This document shows, piece by piece, positions 55,235 to 64,000 of a DNA stretch of 64,000 nucleotides. The translations under genes and the position numbers were made by a program. Position 1 is the stretch's first letter, and every line of letters starts with the position of its first letter. The stretch is from Protopterus annectens (taxonomy: Eukaryota > Chordata > Ceratodontiformes > Protopteridae). The notes under the pieces were generated by a model, which was given only the letters and a program-made list of their open reading frames with translations, was not told where the DNA came from and did no database searches. The stretch spans positions 1,426,481,610 through 1,426,545,609 of the forward strand of contig NC_056733.1 of assembly GCF_019279795.1 (NCBI RefSeq), in the 5' to 3' direction.

Positions 55235-56655
55235 CTAGTAAGGCATCAGAATGGTTTGACTTAGCCTGTCCGCTAGGATGTTGGACCTTCCCGGAAAGTG
55301 CTTTGTGAGGAGAAAGCGACCAGTGGAGATCGCCCATTCCCACACTCTCATGGCCTTGTGACAAAGGGGGTAGGATCTGGTCCCTCCCTGTTTGTTGATA
55401 TACCAGACCACTGACATGTTGTCTGACTGAATTGCAATTGTTCCCAGAGGAAGAAAGGCATGAAGGGCCTGCAAAACTAGAAGGACCGCCCTCATTTCTA
55501 TGACATTTATGTGCAAGTTGGTCTCTGTGGGGGACCACAGGCCTTGGACTGTCCTGCCCGAACAATGCCCCCCACCCGAGTTGGGAGGCATCCGAGGTCA
55601 CTGTGGCTTGGACAGGGAACAAAGGGTCATCCCTCCAAAACGTCCGGAGAGCACATCCACCATATGAGGGCCAACCGAAAGACTCGACAGAGTTGAATTG
55701 GATATGTCAATGGCAGTTCCAACAGGTACCATTGTACAGCTACATCCACTGTAGAATTCTCATGTGTATCCGGGCACAAAGAAGAGTTATGGTTGCCACC
55801 ATCGAGCCTAAGGCCCCCAACACTGATTCCGCCATTGGGAGAGGAGAGTGGTAGATCAGGGAGACCTGCATCCTCAGGTTTTTAACTCTCCGAGGTCAAG
55901 CTTTGGCACTGAAGAGTATCTATCCTGACACCAATGTAGTCTATCACCTGTACAGGATCAAAGAGAGATTTGGATGCATTGATTGTGATCCCCAAACACA
56001 GGGCAAGAGTCAGGAAATAATCCTTGGTTTGGGAGAGTAGACTCTTAGTGGGAGCAGTGAGGAGCAAATCATCCAGGTACGGACAAGACCTGAATCCCCT
56101 GAAGCCTCAGGTGAGCCGCTACCACCGCCATCACTTTGGTAAACACCCTGGGGGCTCTGGTGAGACCAAATGGTAGGGCTCCAAATTGGTAATGATTGAC
56201 TCCTAGACGGAAGCAGAGGAATCTCCTGGAGCTTCTGTGCATTTTTATGTGATAGCAAGCATCCTGGAGGTCTAACGAGCACATCCAGTCACTCTCTTGC
56301 AGGTACGACATGATGAACTGCAATGTGACCATCCGGAACTTCTCTTTGGCAACTGACAGGTTCAGGGCAGAGAGGTCCAGAATAGGCCTCAAGTCCCCCA
56401 TTTTCTTTGGCACCAAAAGAACCTGGATTTAAAGCCCGATCCGGAATGATCTGGGGGGACGGTTTTGATGGCTCATTTTTGTAGCAGCTTGGAAATTTCC
56501 TTTGCAGCTGCCTCCCTTTGCATAGGTGGTATGTCCGGGAGGTGTCTGGGAGATTTGGGGGAACCCACGAAGGGGATAACTATCATCCGGATAAAATCTG
56601 AAACACCCAGCGGTCTGTTATGGACTCTCATATCGTGAGGTGCAAGGACAATCAT
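55235..56655 (-). pseudogene. B3 RT-RNase H ORF2, broken
   Basis: RT: 56069-56416 (LDLSALNLSVAKEKF, LDLQDACYHIKM, LPFGLTRAP); the YLDD box follows in a shifted frame near 56070. RNase H: 55235-55591 (INVIEMRAVLLVL, QSDNMSVVWYINKQGGTRSYPL, LADRLS). It ends at a double TAG (55232-55237), the first at the codon where B2 also has TAG. Frameshifts lie near 56440, 56070 and 55620. Confidence 0.78.
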
Positions 56656-59043
56656 CCTCTGAATGCCTCCAGAGTAGAGCAGTTGGGCAAACCCTCAGGG
56701 TTGTTGCCCGGAACTGTCCGAGAAATTTTCTCAAGATCCAAAATTCCTCGGACCCCCTCTGTCTCTATGCTGGCGTCCATTCTGTCCCCCTCTGCCTCTG
56801 GGAGAAGAAGAGCCCTGAGTGTCCGGGGAATACTGTGACTTCTGGAACCACATCTTCTTTTGCCCTCTCTGGTTCCAGGGAAAGGACCTTTGAGGGTTCG
56901 AGAAGCGGATTCCGACAGCAGACAGCGTCTTCCCCGTCATTCTCAATCTGGACTAATGTCTCTGACGGTCTTACCAAAAAGAGTAGAGCCGTTATAAGGG
57001 GCACTGGGCAAAGGATGCCTTGAAGGGTTCCGAGAATTGCCATAACCTGAGCCAGGCGTTGCGCCTCAAACACGCTGGACCCAGCCGCCCTAGCCGCTCC
57101 TTCAGTAGCATGTGAAAGGAACTGCATGGACGTGTTGGAGACTGCTTTTAAAGTGGCCATCCTTGCGGAGAACGAAGCCTTGTCCTCCTGTGACATGGAC
57201 TTGGGGGAAGACTCCTCCAGCTCGTTTACCAGTTCATGTTGGAGTCTGGTGACATCCTTAAGGAGAACGAAGCCTTGTCCTCCTGCGACACTGGACTTGG
57301 GGAAAGACTCCACCAGTTCCTTTACCAGTTCGTGTTGGAGTCTGGTGACATGGGCCAGGTAGTTCAGCGCCCTAGCTGAAAAGGTAGCTGAAGTGTAAAC
57401 CCGGGTTCCCCAGGTGGTCCATCATCCGCTACTCTCGGTCAGGAGGATGAACCGAGGAACTCTCCTGAGAAGGTTCCTTCTTTGTGGCTGCTGCTACCAC
57501 GATAGCATCTATGGGGGAGCCCTTGTTCCATGCTGGTCTGTCTATGGGGGGAGCTTAAAATTTTGTCGAGTTTTTTGGAGTTGGTTCCATGGTGTCCAGT
57601 TCCTTTCTTGCCCACGAGGTGACTAGATCCATCAAAGGATCCATGGGAGGGGACACCCCAGGAGGTAGATGGGGCCCGTGCCAAAAGCCTCTAGGAACAC
57701 AGACTCGTCAGAAGGTATAGGGGGGCAGACCAACCTCCCCGTTGGCAAAGGATTTCCATGATTTCTCCAAAGGAGAAATCCTCGGGAGGTGACCTAGGGG
57801 AACCTTCTCCATCATCCAAGTCCATGTCCTCAGTGAGGGACTCGGGGGAGTCCAAGTGCCTCCTCTTGCACGTATGTTTGCGAGGTAACTCTCCGGTGGG
57901 GCTCTCCGGGGGGAACTCGCAAGCCACTTGTTCCTCAGGAGGAACCGTCTGGGGCTCTTCGAGCATGGGCTGTCCCTCTGCTAAAATGATGAGGGCCGTA
58001 GACAGAGCAGAGTGGGTCTGGGTGGAGTCCGAGGGGGCAGTCAGGGGTCTCAATCCAGCGGAGAGAACCCTACCACATCGAACACCAAAGGAGAGCGAAC
58101 CTCATGAGAACCCAATAAGGAGGCCGGTCTCCCCAGGTCCAATGAGAGAATTGGAACTGGGCCCAAAGTGGACAGAGCTCCGAGGGAGGGAACTTGGCCC
58201 GACAAAGGCGGAGCCGATGAAAAAAGTTCCACTCCCTCGGATCCAAAACCCAAGCCCCGCTCCGAGAGCGGCTCGGATCAGACACACTCCAAGCAGCGGT
58301 CTATGTTGAGGAAGAAGGTACCATCGGAGTCGACCCCCTGAACAAAGCCATCCTCGGATCCGAATACTCCGAACCCGAAGGTTGGATCAGAGGAGATATC
58401 GGCTGGAAAAAAGGAAGTGAGCGCCCCCCTTCCGAGGGAGAGCGGGCTGGAAAGACCCCCATCTGGCTCTGAGTACAGATAAACCTCATCATTTTATCCA
58501 TATCAACTTCAGACAAAGACCAGGTGGACCTCGACGAAGCCATGGACTCCGACATGGTAGGTCGGGGCCCTAGAACCTGAGCGTGTCTCCTCTGGCTCCG
58601 GGGAGAACCTCGGAGATCGGAGCTGAGGGGAGTCATGGATCTGTAACATTTTCACAGGTAAAGGGAGGTCCGGAGACCTCGTTCGCTTTTCCCTCGCCTT
58701 CGACTCTCTCTCCCCCTTTTCTGCTCCAGACAGGCTTTTGTACAGGAGGTTGAGTCCCAGCCTGGGAGGGAGGAGAAGCCAGGGGAAGAGAGGAAGGAGA
58801 GGCGGCCACAGTAGCTGTTGTGACTGAAGCCAGAGTCGAGGAAACAGTCTCTGAAGGAGGAAGAAGGCCTTTGAGGGCCAACTTGGCCCTCCTATCCTTA
58901 ATAGTGGGGGTTGAAGCCTGCACAAACAGTGCAGTCCACACTCAGATGGGCCATGCACCCAAGAACATAACATAGAGTGTGGCCATCTGCAGGGGATAAT
59001 TTATGGCCACACTCAGTCGTTTGAAAATAGGCTTGTCAGCCAT
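56640..59043 (-). pseudogene. B3 gag (ORF1), broken
   Basis: The N-terminal finger is in pieces at about 59010-58900 (CGHKLSPADGH, MAHLSVDCTVC). The linker is at 58941-58053, an acidic region at 58053-57691 (EDFSFGEIMEILCQRGG), a helical part at 57313-56765 and an RG-rich tail at 56946-56731. A 95-bp tandem duplication lies inside the helical part (57161-57351). Several frameshifts; no functional product. Confidence 0.68.
57161..57351. repeat. 95-bp tandem duplication in B3 gag
   Basis: Units 57161-57255 and 57256-57351, each running from ccttg/aaggagaacgaagcc to gagtctggtgacat. They differ at several positions, so it is not very recent. Confidence 0.8.
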
Positions 59044-59329
59044 ACTATCAGTATAAAGAAAGCTGAAGAAAAAAAGGTAGTTTCCTTCTGACACATACAC
59101 ACCCACTCATCACACTCCTACAAAGAAAACAGTGAGGGGGGGAGGGGAAGCAATAATCCACACAACAATACAAACTACTCTAAGTACCCTAAAACACTAA
59201 CTCGACGCATCAAGCGAGGGGAGGAGAAAGGTGAACCTATACTAACACTACTTAACAATTTTGAAAGAAAAAAGACATTCAAAAGGTTTTTACCCACTTG
59301 AAAAAGTTGGAGCTCAAGAGATCACGACG

Positions 59330-59488
59330 CATAAGCTATTTGCGGCAAATGAGATCTGGAGATGGAAGGCAGTGGAGGTGTATTATGGCTAAGAGAAGGA
59401 GTTTGGAGCTCAGAGCACATGCTAGTAAAAGTTGCCAGCTCGGATCCGTAACCCACAGGTTGAAGACCAAATGAAGTAAACTACTTCA
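59330..59488. repeat. Right (5') terminal repeat of B3
   Basis: It aligns loosely with the B2 right repeat (aaatgagatctgg..., agctcggatccgtaaccca). It is more diverged than B1 or B2, and no left partner is present. Confidence 0.55.
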
Positions 59489-59638
59489 GATCTAATATTT
59501 CTACTGACAACTTGCATGTGGTACTACAACTAATGGAATTAGTGTTAAAAAAATAATTTCATGTATTTCAGTGGCGAGTTTTTCCACCAGATTAAAGGGG
59601 TGGCCATGGGGGCCAATTTTGCCCCCACCTATGCAAAA
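59489..59638 (+). pseudogene. Penelope-like RT fragment
   Basis: In two frames separated by a one-base shift near 59555, the plus strand encodes LMELVLKNNF, then MYFSGEFFHQIKGVAMGANF and APTYAK. The (Q)xxGxAMGxxxAPxYA block is diagnostic of Penelope-type RT. The frame stops being Penelope-like exactly at 59638, where DIRS A3 begins. The missing middle of the RT should have been between 54700 and 59489. Confidence 0.72.
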
Positions 59639-59870
59639 GTACAGTTTTGTACCTACCATAAATGTAGATGTTCGAGTGCTAATACAGCTGCAGTCATAAC
59701 AGATGGGTTCTCCTGCCGTCAGGCGGGTCCTCGGTCGGCCGAATTCCAAAGTCTAGGTCCGGCGTCGGTTGTCGTCGCTTCTTCCCTGACGTCAGTGCGA
59801 CAGGGGTATAAAAGAACCAGCTGACGCCATTTCTTCAGTTTTTCTTGCCCCAGATGTTAGGTGCCCCCAG
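59639..59870. repeat. Left (3') terminal repeat of A3
   Basis: Its outer end is the reverse complement of 59946-59997. It contains ggtccggcgtcggttgtcgtc and a TATA-containing block, in the same places as the A2 left repeat. Confidence 0.8.
59787..59813 (+). promoter_or_regulatory. CRE-like site plus TATA box in the A3 left terminal repeat
   Basis: TGACGTCA (59787-59794) and GGTATAAAA (59805-59813), 10 bases apart, as in A1 and A2. In this copy it points rightward, antisense to the genes. Confidence 0.5.
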
Positions 59871-59937
59871 AAGGAAGGCAATACATACATTTGTGTAATA
59901 AAGCAATGTCATATAATCAAAATAGAGTAGAAACCTG

Positions 59938-60050
59938 GACTGCAGCTGTATTAGCACTCGGACATCTACATTTATGGTAGGCACAAAACTGTACTATGTT
60001 CATCGTGCATACAGCTGCAGTCATAACAGATGGGTAGAATCCCAAAGCTA
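59938..60050. repeat. ICR of A3
   Basis: The left half is the reverse complement of 59639-59695. The right half (gttcatcgtgcatacagctgcagtcataacagatggg) predicts the sequence of the right terminus beyond the window. Confidence 0.8.
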
Positions 60051-60068
60051 AGAAAGGGGTGGTAGGCA

Positions 60069-61150
60069 CTAGGTGGAACTAGGAGGAGCCAGGATGCCCT
60101 GCAAGACTGCAGTGGCAAAGCCTTCTCTAGTTTTGGAGTATAATGGTAGGTGGTAGTGCTTGGAGAAGGTATGCACAGAACTCCAAGTGGCTGCTTCCAA
60201 AATACCTTTGGTAGGAACTCCTCTGAGGAAAGCTGCAGAGGTAGCTGTGGCCCTTGTGGAGTGAGATCTGATGCCTGCAGGTACAGTTTTGCCATGAAAA
60301 GAGTAACAAAAGCGTATGCAGTGGGCTATCCATTTTGAGATTGTCTGTTTGGAAATTGGCTTCCCTTGAGCTCCTATAGCATAGGACACAAAGAGCTGTT
60401 CTGATTTTCTGAAAGGCTTTGTTCTGTCCAAATGATAACGCAGTTGTCTGTGGATGTCCAAGGAATGTAGTAATCTCTCCCCTTTGTTTTGAGGATTAGG
60501 ATAAAAGGTAGGTAAGTGTATAGCCTGATTCAAAGCTACCCTGGATACCACTTTTGGCATAAAGGACGGGTTGGTTCGTAAGGAAACTCTGTCCTGATGG
60601 AAGATGATAAAAGGCTGCACAGCCGTGAAGGCTTGTAGTTCCGATACCCTACGAGCTGAGGTAATAGCCAGAAGCAAAGCTGTTTTCCAGGACAAATATT
60701 GCAAATCTGTTGAGGCAGCTGGCTCAAAAGGAGGCAAGGTCAGCTTTTCTAGAATGAAATTGAGATAACAAGCAGGTATTGGTTGTTTCCTTGGAGGTTT
60801 TATATTCTTAGCCCCTCTGAGGAACTGTCTTAAGAGGGAGTGAGAGAATAAAGGTGGATCAGTGTTCTATTCTGCAGAAATGGCTGAGGCATGGATTTTG
60901 ATGGAGGAGAATGAAAGTCCACTGCTTAGCAGCTCAGCTAGATACTGTAATATTTGAGGTAAATTCAGTTTTCCAGGATTCTGGCCCTTTTTCTCATTCC
61001 AGGCACAAAACCGTTTCCATTTTGCGGAGTAAGCTTTTCTAGTAGATGGCCTTCTGGCCTCCAAAATGACATCCTGCACCTCCTTGGAGAGTAGGGTCTG
61101 TTGTGATGCTAAGGAATCTTCCATGCGGGCAGATTGAGTGTTTTCAGCTG
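60069..61150 (-). pseudogene. A3 tyrosine recombinase with one nonsense codon
   Basis: The core-binding part (STRKAYSAKWKRFCAW) is at about 61050-60900. It shares a frame with the catalytic domain in 60069-60737: TSARRVSELQAF with the first arginine, RTNPSFMPKVV, H-x-x-R in HSTRATATS, AATW, and the tyrosine in SKHYHL. A single TAG at 60867-60869 interrupts it. The gene lies in the same frame as ORF2, unlike in A2 and B2. Confidence 0.83.
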
Positions 61151-63080
61151 ACTGTGAAGAGTTTTGAAGCTGTGCTGAGTCAGAAGAAGAGGCATTAGAG
61201 GTAGGGGTCCATGGTGGGGAATGTCTCAGGCACCTCAGGAGTGGGTACCAGTGTTGTCTTGGCCAGTCTGGAGCAATGAGAATCATCTTTGGTCTGTCTG
61301 CTCTGGTTTTTAATAGAACTTTGGGCAGCAGAGGAAGAGGTGGGAAGGCATAAACTGTCATTGTTGTCCAACTGAAAGAGAGAGTGTCCACTCTCCAGGC
61401 CTTTGGATGAAAAGTCCTTGAGCAGAATTTTGTCAATTGGTGATTTTTGTGGGAGGCAAAGAGATCTATGTCTGGCCTTCCCCATGCTTGAATTATCTCT
61501 GCAAAAACTTGAGGATGCAACTTCCATTCGTGTGGATCTGTCATCTTTCTGCTTAGGTTGTCTGCCAGCGTGTTTTCCTTGCCTGGCAAGTACTGTGCTT
61601 GAAGTTCGATTTGTAATTCCAGAGCCATGCTCCAAAGTGACATGGCCAGCCTACATAGGGGGTATGAATGGGTTCCTCCCTGTTTGTTTATGTACCACAT
61701 TACTGTGGTGTTGTCTGTTCTTATCAATAGTTGACCTGGATGCAGAAGGTCTTTGAAAGCTATAATAGCATTTATTACTGCTAGCATTTCCTTTTGATTG
61801 ATGTGAAGGTGCTTCTCTTTTTGGGACTATTTGCCCTGAATGTACCGATCTGTCATGTGCGCCCCCCAGGCGTAGTCCGAGGCGTCTGTTGTGATGACTT
61901 GATTTGCTTGAGGCTTGCAGAATGGGAGACCTGTGTTTGCTTGGCATGCTTGAGCCCACCACAGAAATTCCTTTTGAAGACATGGAATTAGTGGTATTAT
62001 TGTTTCCAAACTGTGGCTGTGTTGAGAACATAGGTTTTTCAGGTACCATTGAAGTTTCCTCATATGAAGCTTTGCACATGGGATTAGTAGGATGAAAGAT
62101 GCCATGAATCCCAGAGCCTGCTGGATTTTCCTTGCAGTCAGCCTGGCGAAATTTGCTAGTGTTCTGAAGTATTGAGTTAGTTGCCCCTGCTTCTCTGGCG
62201 TGAGGTAGGCCATCTGGGTGTTTGTGTCCAAGTTGGCACCCAGGAAAATTATTTTCTGAGAGGGTATTAGCCTTGATTTCTTTTTGTTGACTGTGTATTC
62301 CAGAGAGTTCAACAACATTATTACATAAGCCAGATGTTTCAGAAGAATGTGCTTGCTGTCCGCTTGGATAAGGCAGTCGTCCAAATAGGGGTATATTTGT
62401 ATCCCTTGAAGTCTGCAGTAGGCAATTACTGATGCCAGGCATTTCGTGAATACTCTGGGCGCAGTAGATAAACCAAATGGCAATGCAGAGAATTGATAAT
62501 GGGTTGAACCTGCAAGAAATCTGAGGTATCTTCTGCAATTTTGTCTGATTGGAACATGCAGGTATGCCTCCTTGAGGTCCAATGTTACCAGCCAAGACTC
62601 CTTGCCCAGCATGGGAAGAAGCTGCTGTAAAGTGAGCATCTTGAATTTTGGTACAAGTAAAAATGTGTTTAGGATGGATAGGTCCAAAATAGGTCTCCAA
62701 TCTTTGCCCTTCCTTGGTACCAGGAATAGTCTGGAATAAAAACCTTGACATTGTTCGTGAGAAGGTACCTCTCGAATAGCTTTCATGTCCATGAGATCTG
62801 AAATTTGTCTTTGTGCCTCTGCCCTTTGATTGTGTGGGAGGTTTGGCATGCCTCTCATTTTTGGAAGGGTGCGAAAATGGAATCTGTAGCCTCTGTTTAT
62901 AATGTCCAGGATCCATTTGTCTTTTGTGACAATATGCCAATTTTTTGAAAATAATGCCAGTTTTCCACCTAAGGGTGCTGCCATTTCAGCCTTGCTAGGC
63001 ATGCAAAGGGGAAAGTCATTGGGCTTGCTTTCTGAATGGCTGCGAACTATCCTCACCACCTCTGTGTAAAAGCTTGCCAT
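60867..63080 (-). pseudogene. A3 RT-RNase H-methylase-like ORF2 with one amber codon
   Basis: RT (61827-63080): FYSRLFLVPRKGKDWRPILD, LDLKEAYLHVPI, LPFGLSTAP, catalytic YPYLDDCLIQ and FLGANLD. RNase H follows in the same frame: TTDASDYAWGAHM before the amber codon at 61827-61829 (a Trp codon in A2), then INQKEMLAVINAI, RTDNTTVMWYINKQGG and LADNLS. The methylase-like block (DIDLFASHKNHQL, AFPPLPLLPKVL, LIAPDWPRQHWYPLL) continues into YR without a frame change. Apart from the nonsense codon all key residues look intact. Confidence 0.86.
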
Positions 63081-64000
63081 TGTCTGCCTCTAAACGATCC
63101 TTGAGATTGCCCTCTGCCCCTCGGGTGCCTGTATCTACCTCTTTGGGGTCTGTCCGTGGCTGGAAAGGACCAATTTTTGGAAGGCCAATTTCTACTGAAA
63201 CGTGGAGGTTGTACCTGTAGAAAACCTTTCACTGTTTGCATTGATTTAGTCTTTTCCTCCATTTTCTTTAATACCTCCTCAGCTTTAATACCAAATAATA
63301 CATCCTTTTGAAGAGGGGCATCTAGTAATTTAGCTTTGACATGATCTGGTAAGGTTTGTTCCTTGAGCCAGGCATGTCTACGTATCACTGATCCTGTAAC
63401 AGCAGCTCTACATGAGGCCTCTAGAGCATCAAAACCACATTACAAGGTATGTTTACCCACTTGTTCTGCACTATGCATCAAATCCTGCAACTCCTTCAAG
63501 TCTGGTTGTTCAGGTTGTGACATTTTACTTCTCAATTGTGATAACAGAAACTGTTGGTACTTTAGCATATGGAACTGGCAGTTTAATGCCCTCATGGTTA
63601 AGGTGGCCGAGTTATATTCCTTTTTTCCCCACCTTTCTAAGGATCTGGAATCTCTCTTGGAAGGTAAGGGATTTTTAGCAGTGGAGGCCTTAATTCCCTT
63701 GGGGCCCTGTGAGATAGTTTCTGGGTCAGCCGCATGGCTTTTGTATAAAAATTGGTGTGAGTCAGGAACCCGGTAGTACCTGTCAGGCTTGACTGGGGCT
63801 GGAGGTAAAGAATCCGGGTTAAGGCAGGCCTCCGAGTACACATCATCTAGTATGTCTAAGACAGGAGGTATAGCCAGAGGCCTGTGCTGAGGTAAGCAAG
63901 AGAAAATCCCTAAGCCTTTTCTTGGAATCTGAGTACTCTTGGCCTTCCCAGTGGAAGTGTTCCCTTAAGGTATGCAAGGTTACCCCAAATGAGTAATCCT
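63053..64000 (-). pseudogene. A3 gag (ORF1), C-terminal part, runs off the window
   Basis: 63440-63841 and 63053-63388 are one frame interrupted by a single TAA at 63440-63442, where A1 and A2 have a Gln codon. Blocks: YYRVPDSHQFLYKS, SAEQVGKHTL, then RRHAWLKEQTLPDHVKAKLLD and the GR-rich tail RGRYRHPRGRGQ, which overlaps the ORF2 start. The acidic part and the zinc-finger motif should lie beyond 64000. Confidence 0.75.

Larger units (their letters stand above)
54705..59488 (-). mobile_element. DIRS-like element B3, 3' half deleted
   Basis: A B-family DIRS with its right (5') end near 59488 (terminal repeat about 59330-59488), gag (59043-56640), ORF2 (56655-55235) and only the first part of YR (54960-54715). 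The catalytic YR domain, ICR and left repeat are missing. Its truncated end abuts the Penelope-like N-terminal ORF at about 54700. Confidence 0.82.
59639..64000 (-). mobile_element. DIRS-like YR retrotransposon A3 (right end outside window)
   Basis: A-family DIRS. Left terminal repeat 59639-59870, ICR 59938-60050, YR 60069-61150, RT-RNase H 61195-63080 and gag from 63053 past the window edge. The conserved coding blocks are long and, apart from single nonsense codons at 60867, 61827 and 63440, largely free of frameshifts. It is the best-preserved A copy and probably the youngest. Confidence 0.87.

Overview
This window is transposon-dominated eukaryotic nuclear DNA. The mix of tyrosine-recombinase (DIRS) retrotransposons, an L2/CR1/Rex-type LINE, a Gmr1-type Gypsy element, a Penelope-like element and tRNA-derived SINEs suggests a vertebrate with a large, repeat-rich genome, perhaps an amphibian (caecilian or salamander), a lungfish or a reptile. 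The species cannot be fixed from the sequence. I found no convincing host protein-coding gene, rRNA, tRNA gene or CRISPR array. All gene names below are family assignments made by reading motifs; no database search was run.

Layout. 1-5122: DIRS element A1 (minus strand), cut by the left window edge. 5123-6840: spacer with a tRNA-derived SINE and a 56-bp tandem duplication. 6841-23218: DIRS element A2 (minus), split by two later insertions: a plus-strand LINE (12028-16741) in the start of its gag gene, and a complete DIRS element B1 (16839-22975) in its 5' leader. 23219-30050: mostly unrecognised DNA with a decayed RTE-like LINE relic, a decayed DIRS RT relic and a (GT)n tract. 30053-43845: DIRS element C1 (minus), split by a 5'-truncated copy of the same LINE family (30851-32960) inside the recombinase gene and by DIRS element B2 (35441-41621) between RT and gag. 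44334-51677: a full-length LTR retrotransposon with 5-bp target duplications, whose integrase lies upstream of RT-RNase H (Gmr1-like order). 51678-53290: microsatellites. 53290-54700 and 59489-59638: two pieces of one Penelope-like element, separated by a truncated DIRS element (B3, 54705-59488) and cut at its right end by DIRS element A3 (59639 to beyond 64000).

How the parts work. Each DIRS element is read on the minus strand, from right to left: gag, then RT-RNase H plus a methylase-like region, then tyrosine recombinase (YR). The complete ones carry inverted terminal repeats and an internal complementary region that matches both outer ends, the expected template for closing a circular intermediate that YR then integrates. 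Most coding regions are broken. The best preserved are the A2 recombinase (one uninterrupted frame with R, H-x-x-R and Y) and A3, which in this window shows mainly isolated nonsense codons.

The most notable items are the Gmr1-like element, whose capsid carries a recognisable SCAN-like segment; a shared double-CxxC zinc-finger motif at the DIRS Gag N terminus; a long second reading frame kept open across RT in six DIRS copies; and the two sets of nested insertions, which give a relative order of transposition.
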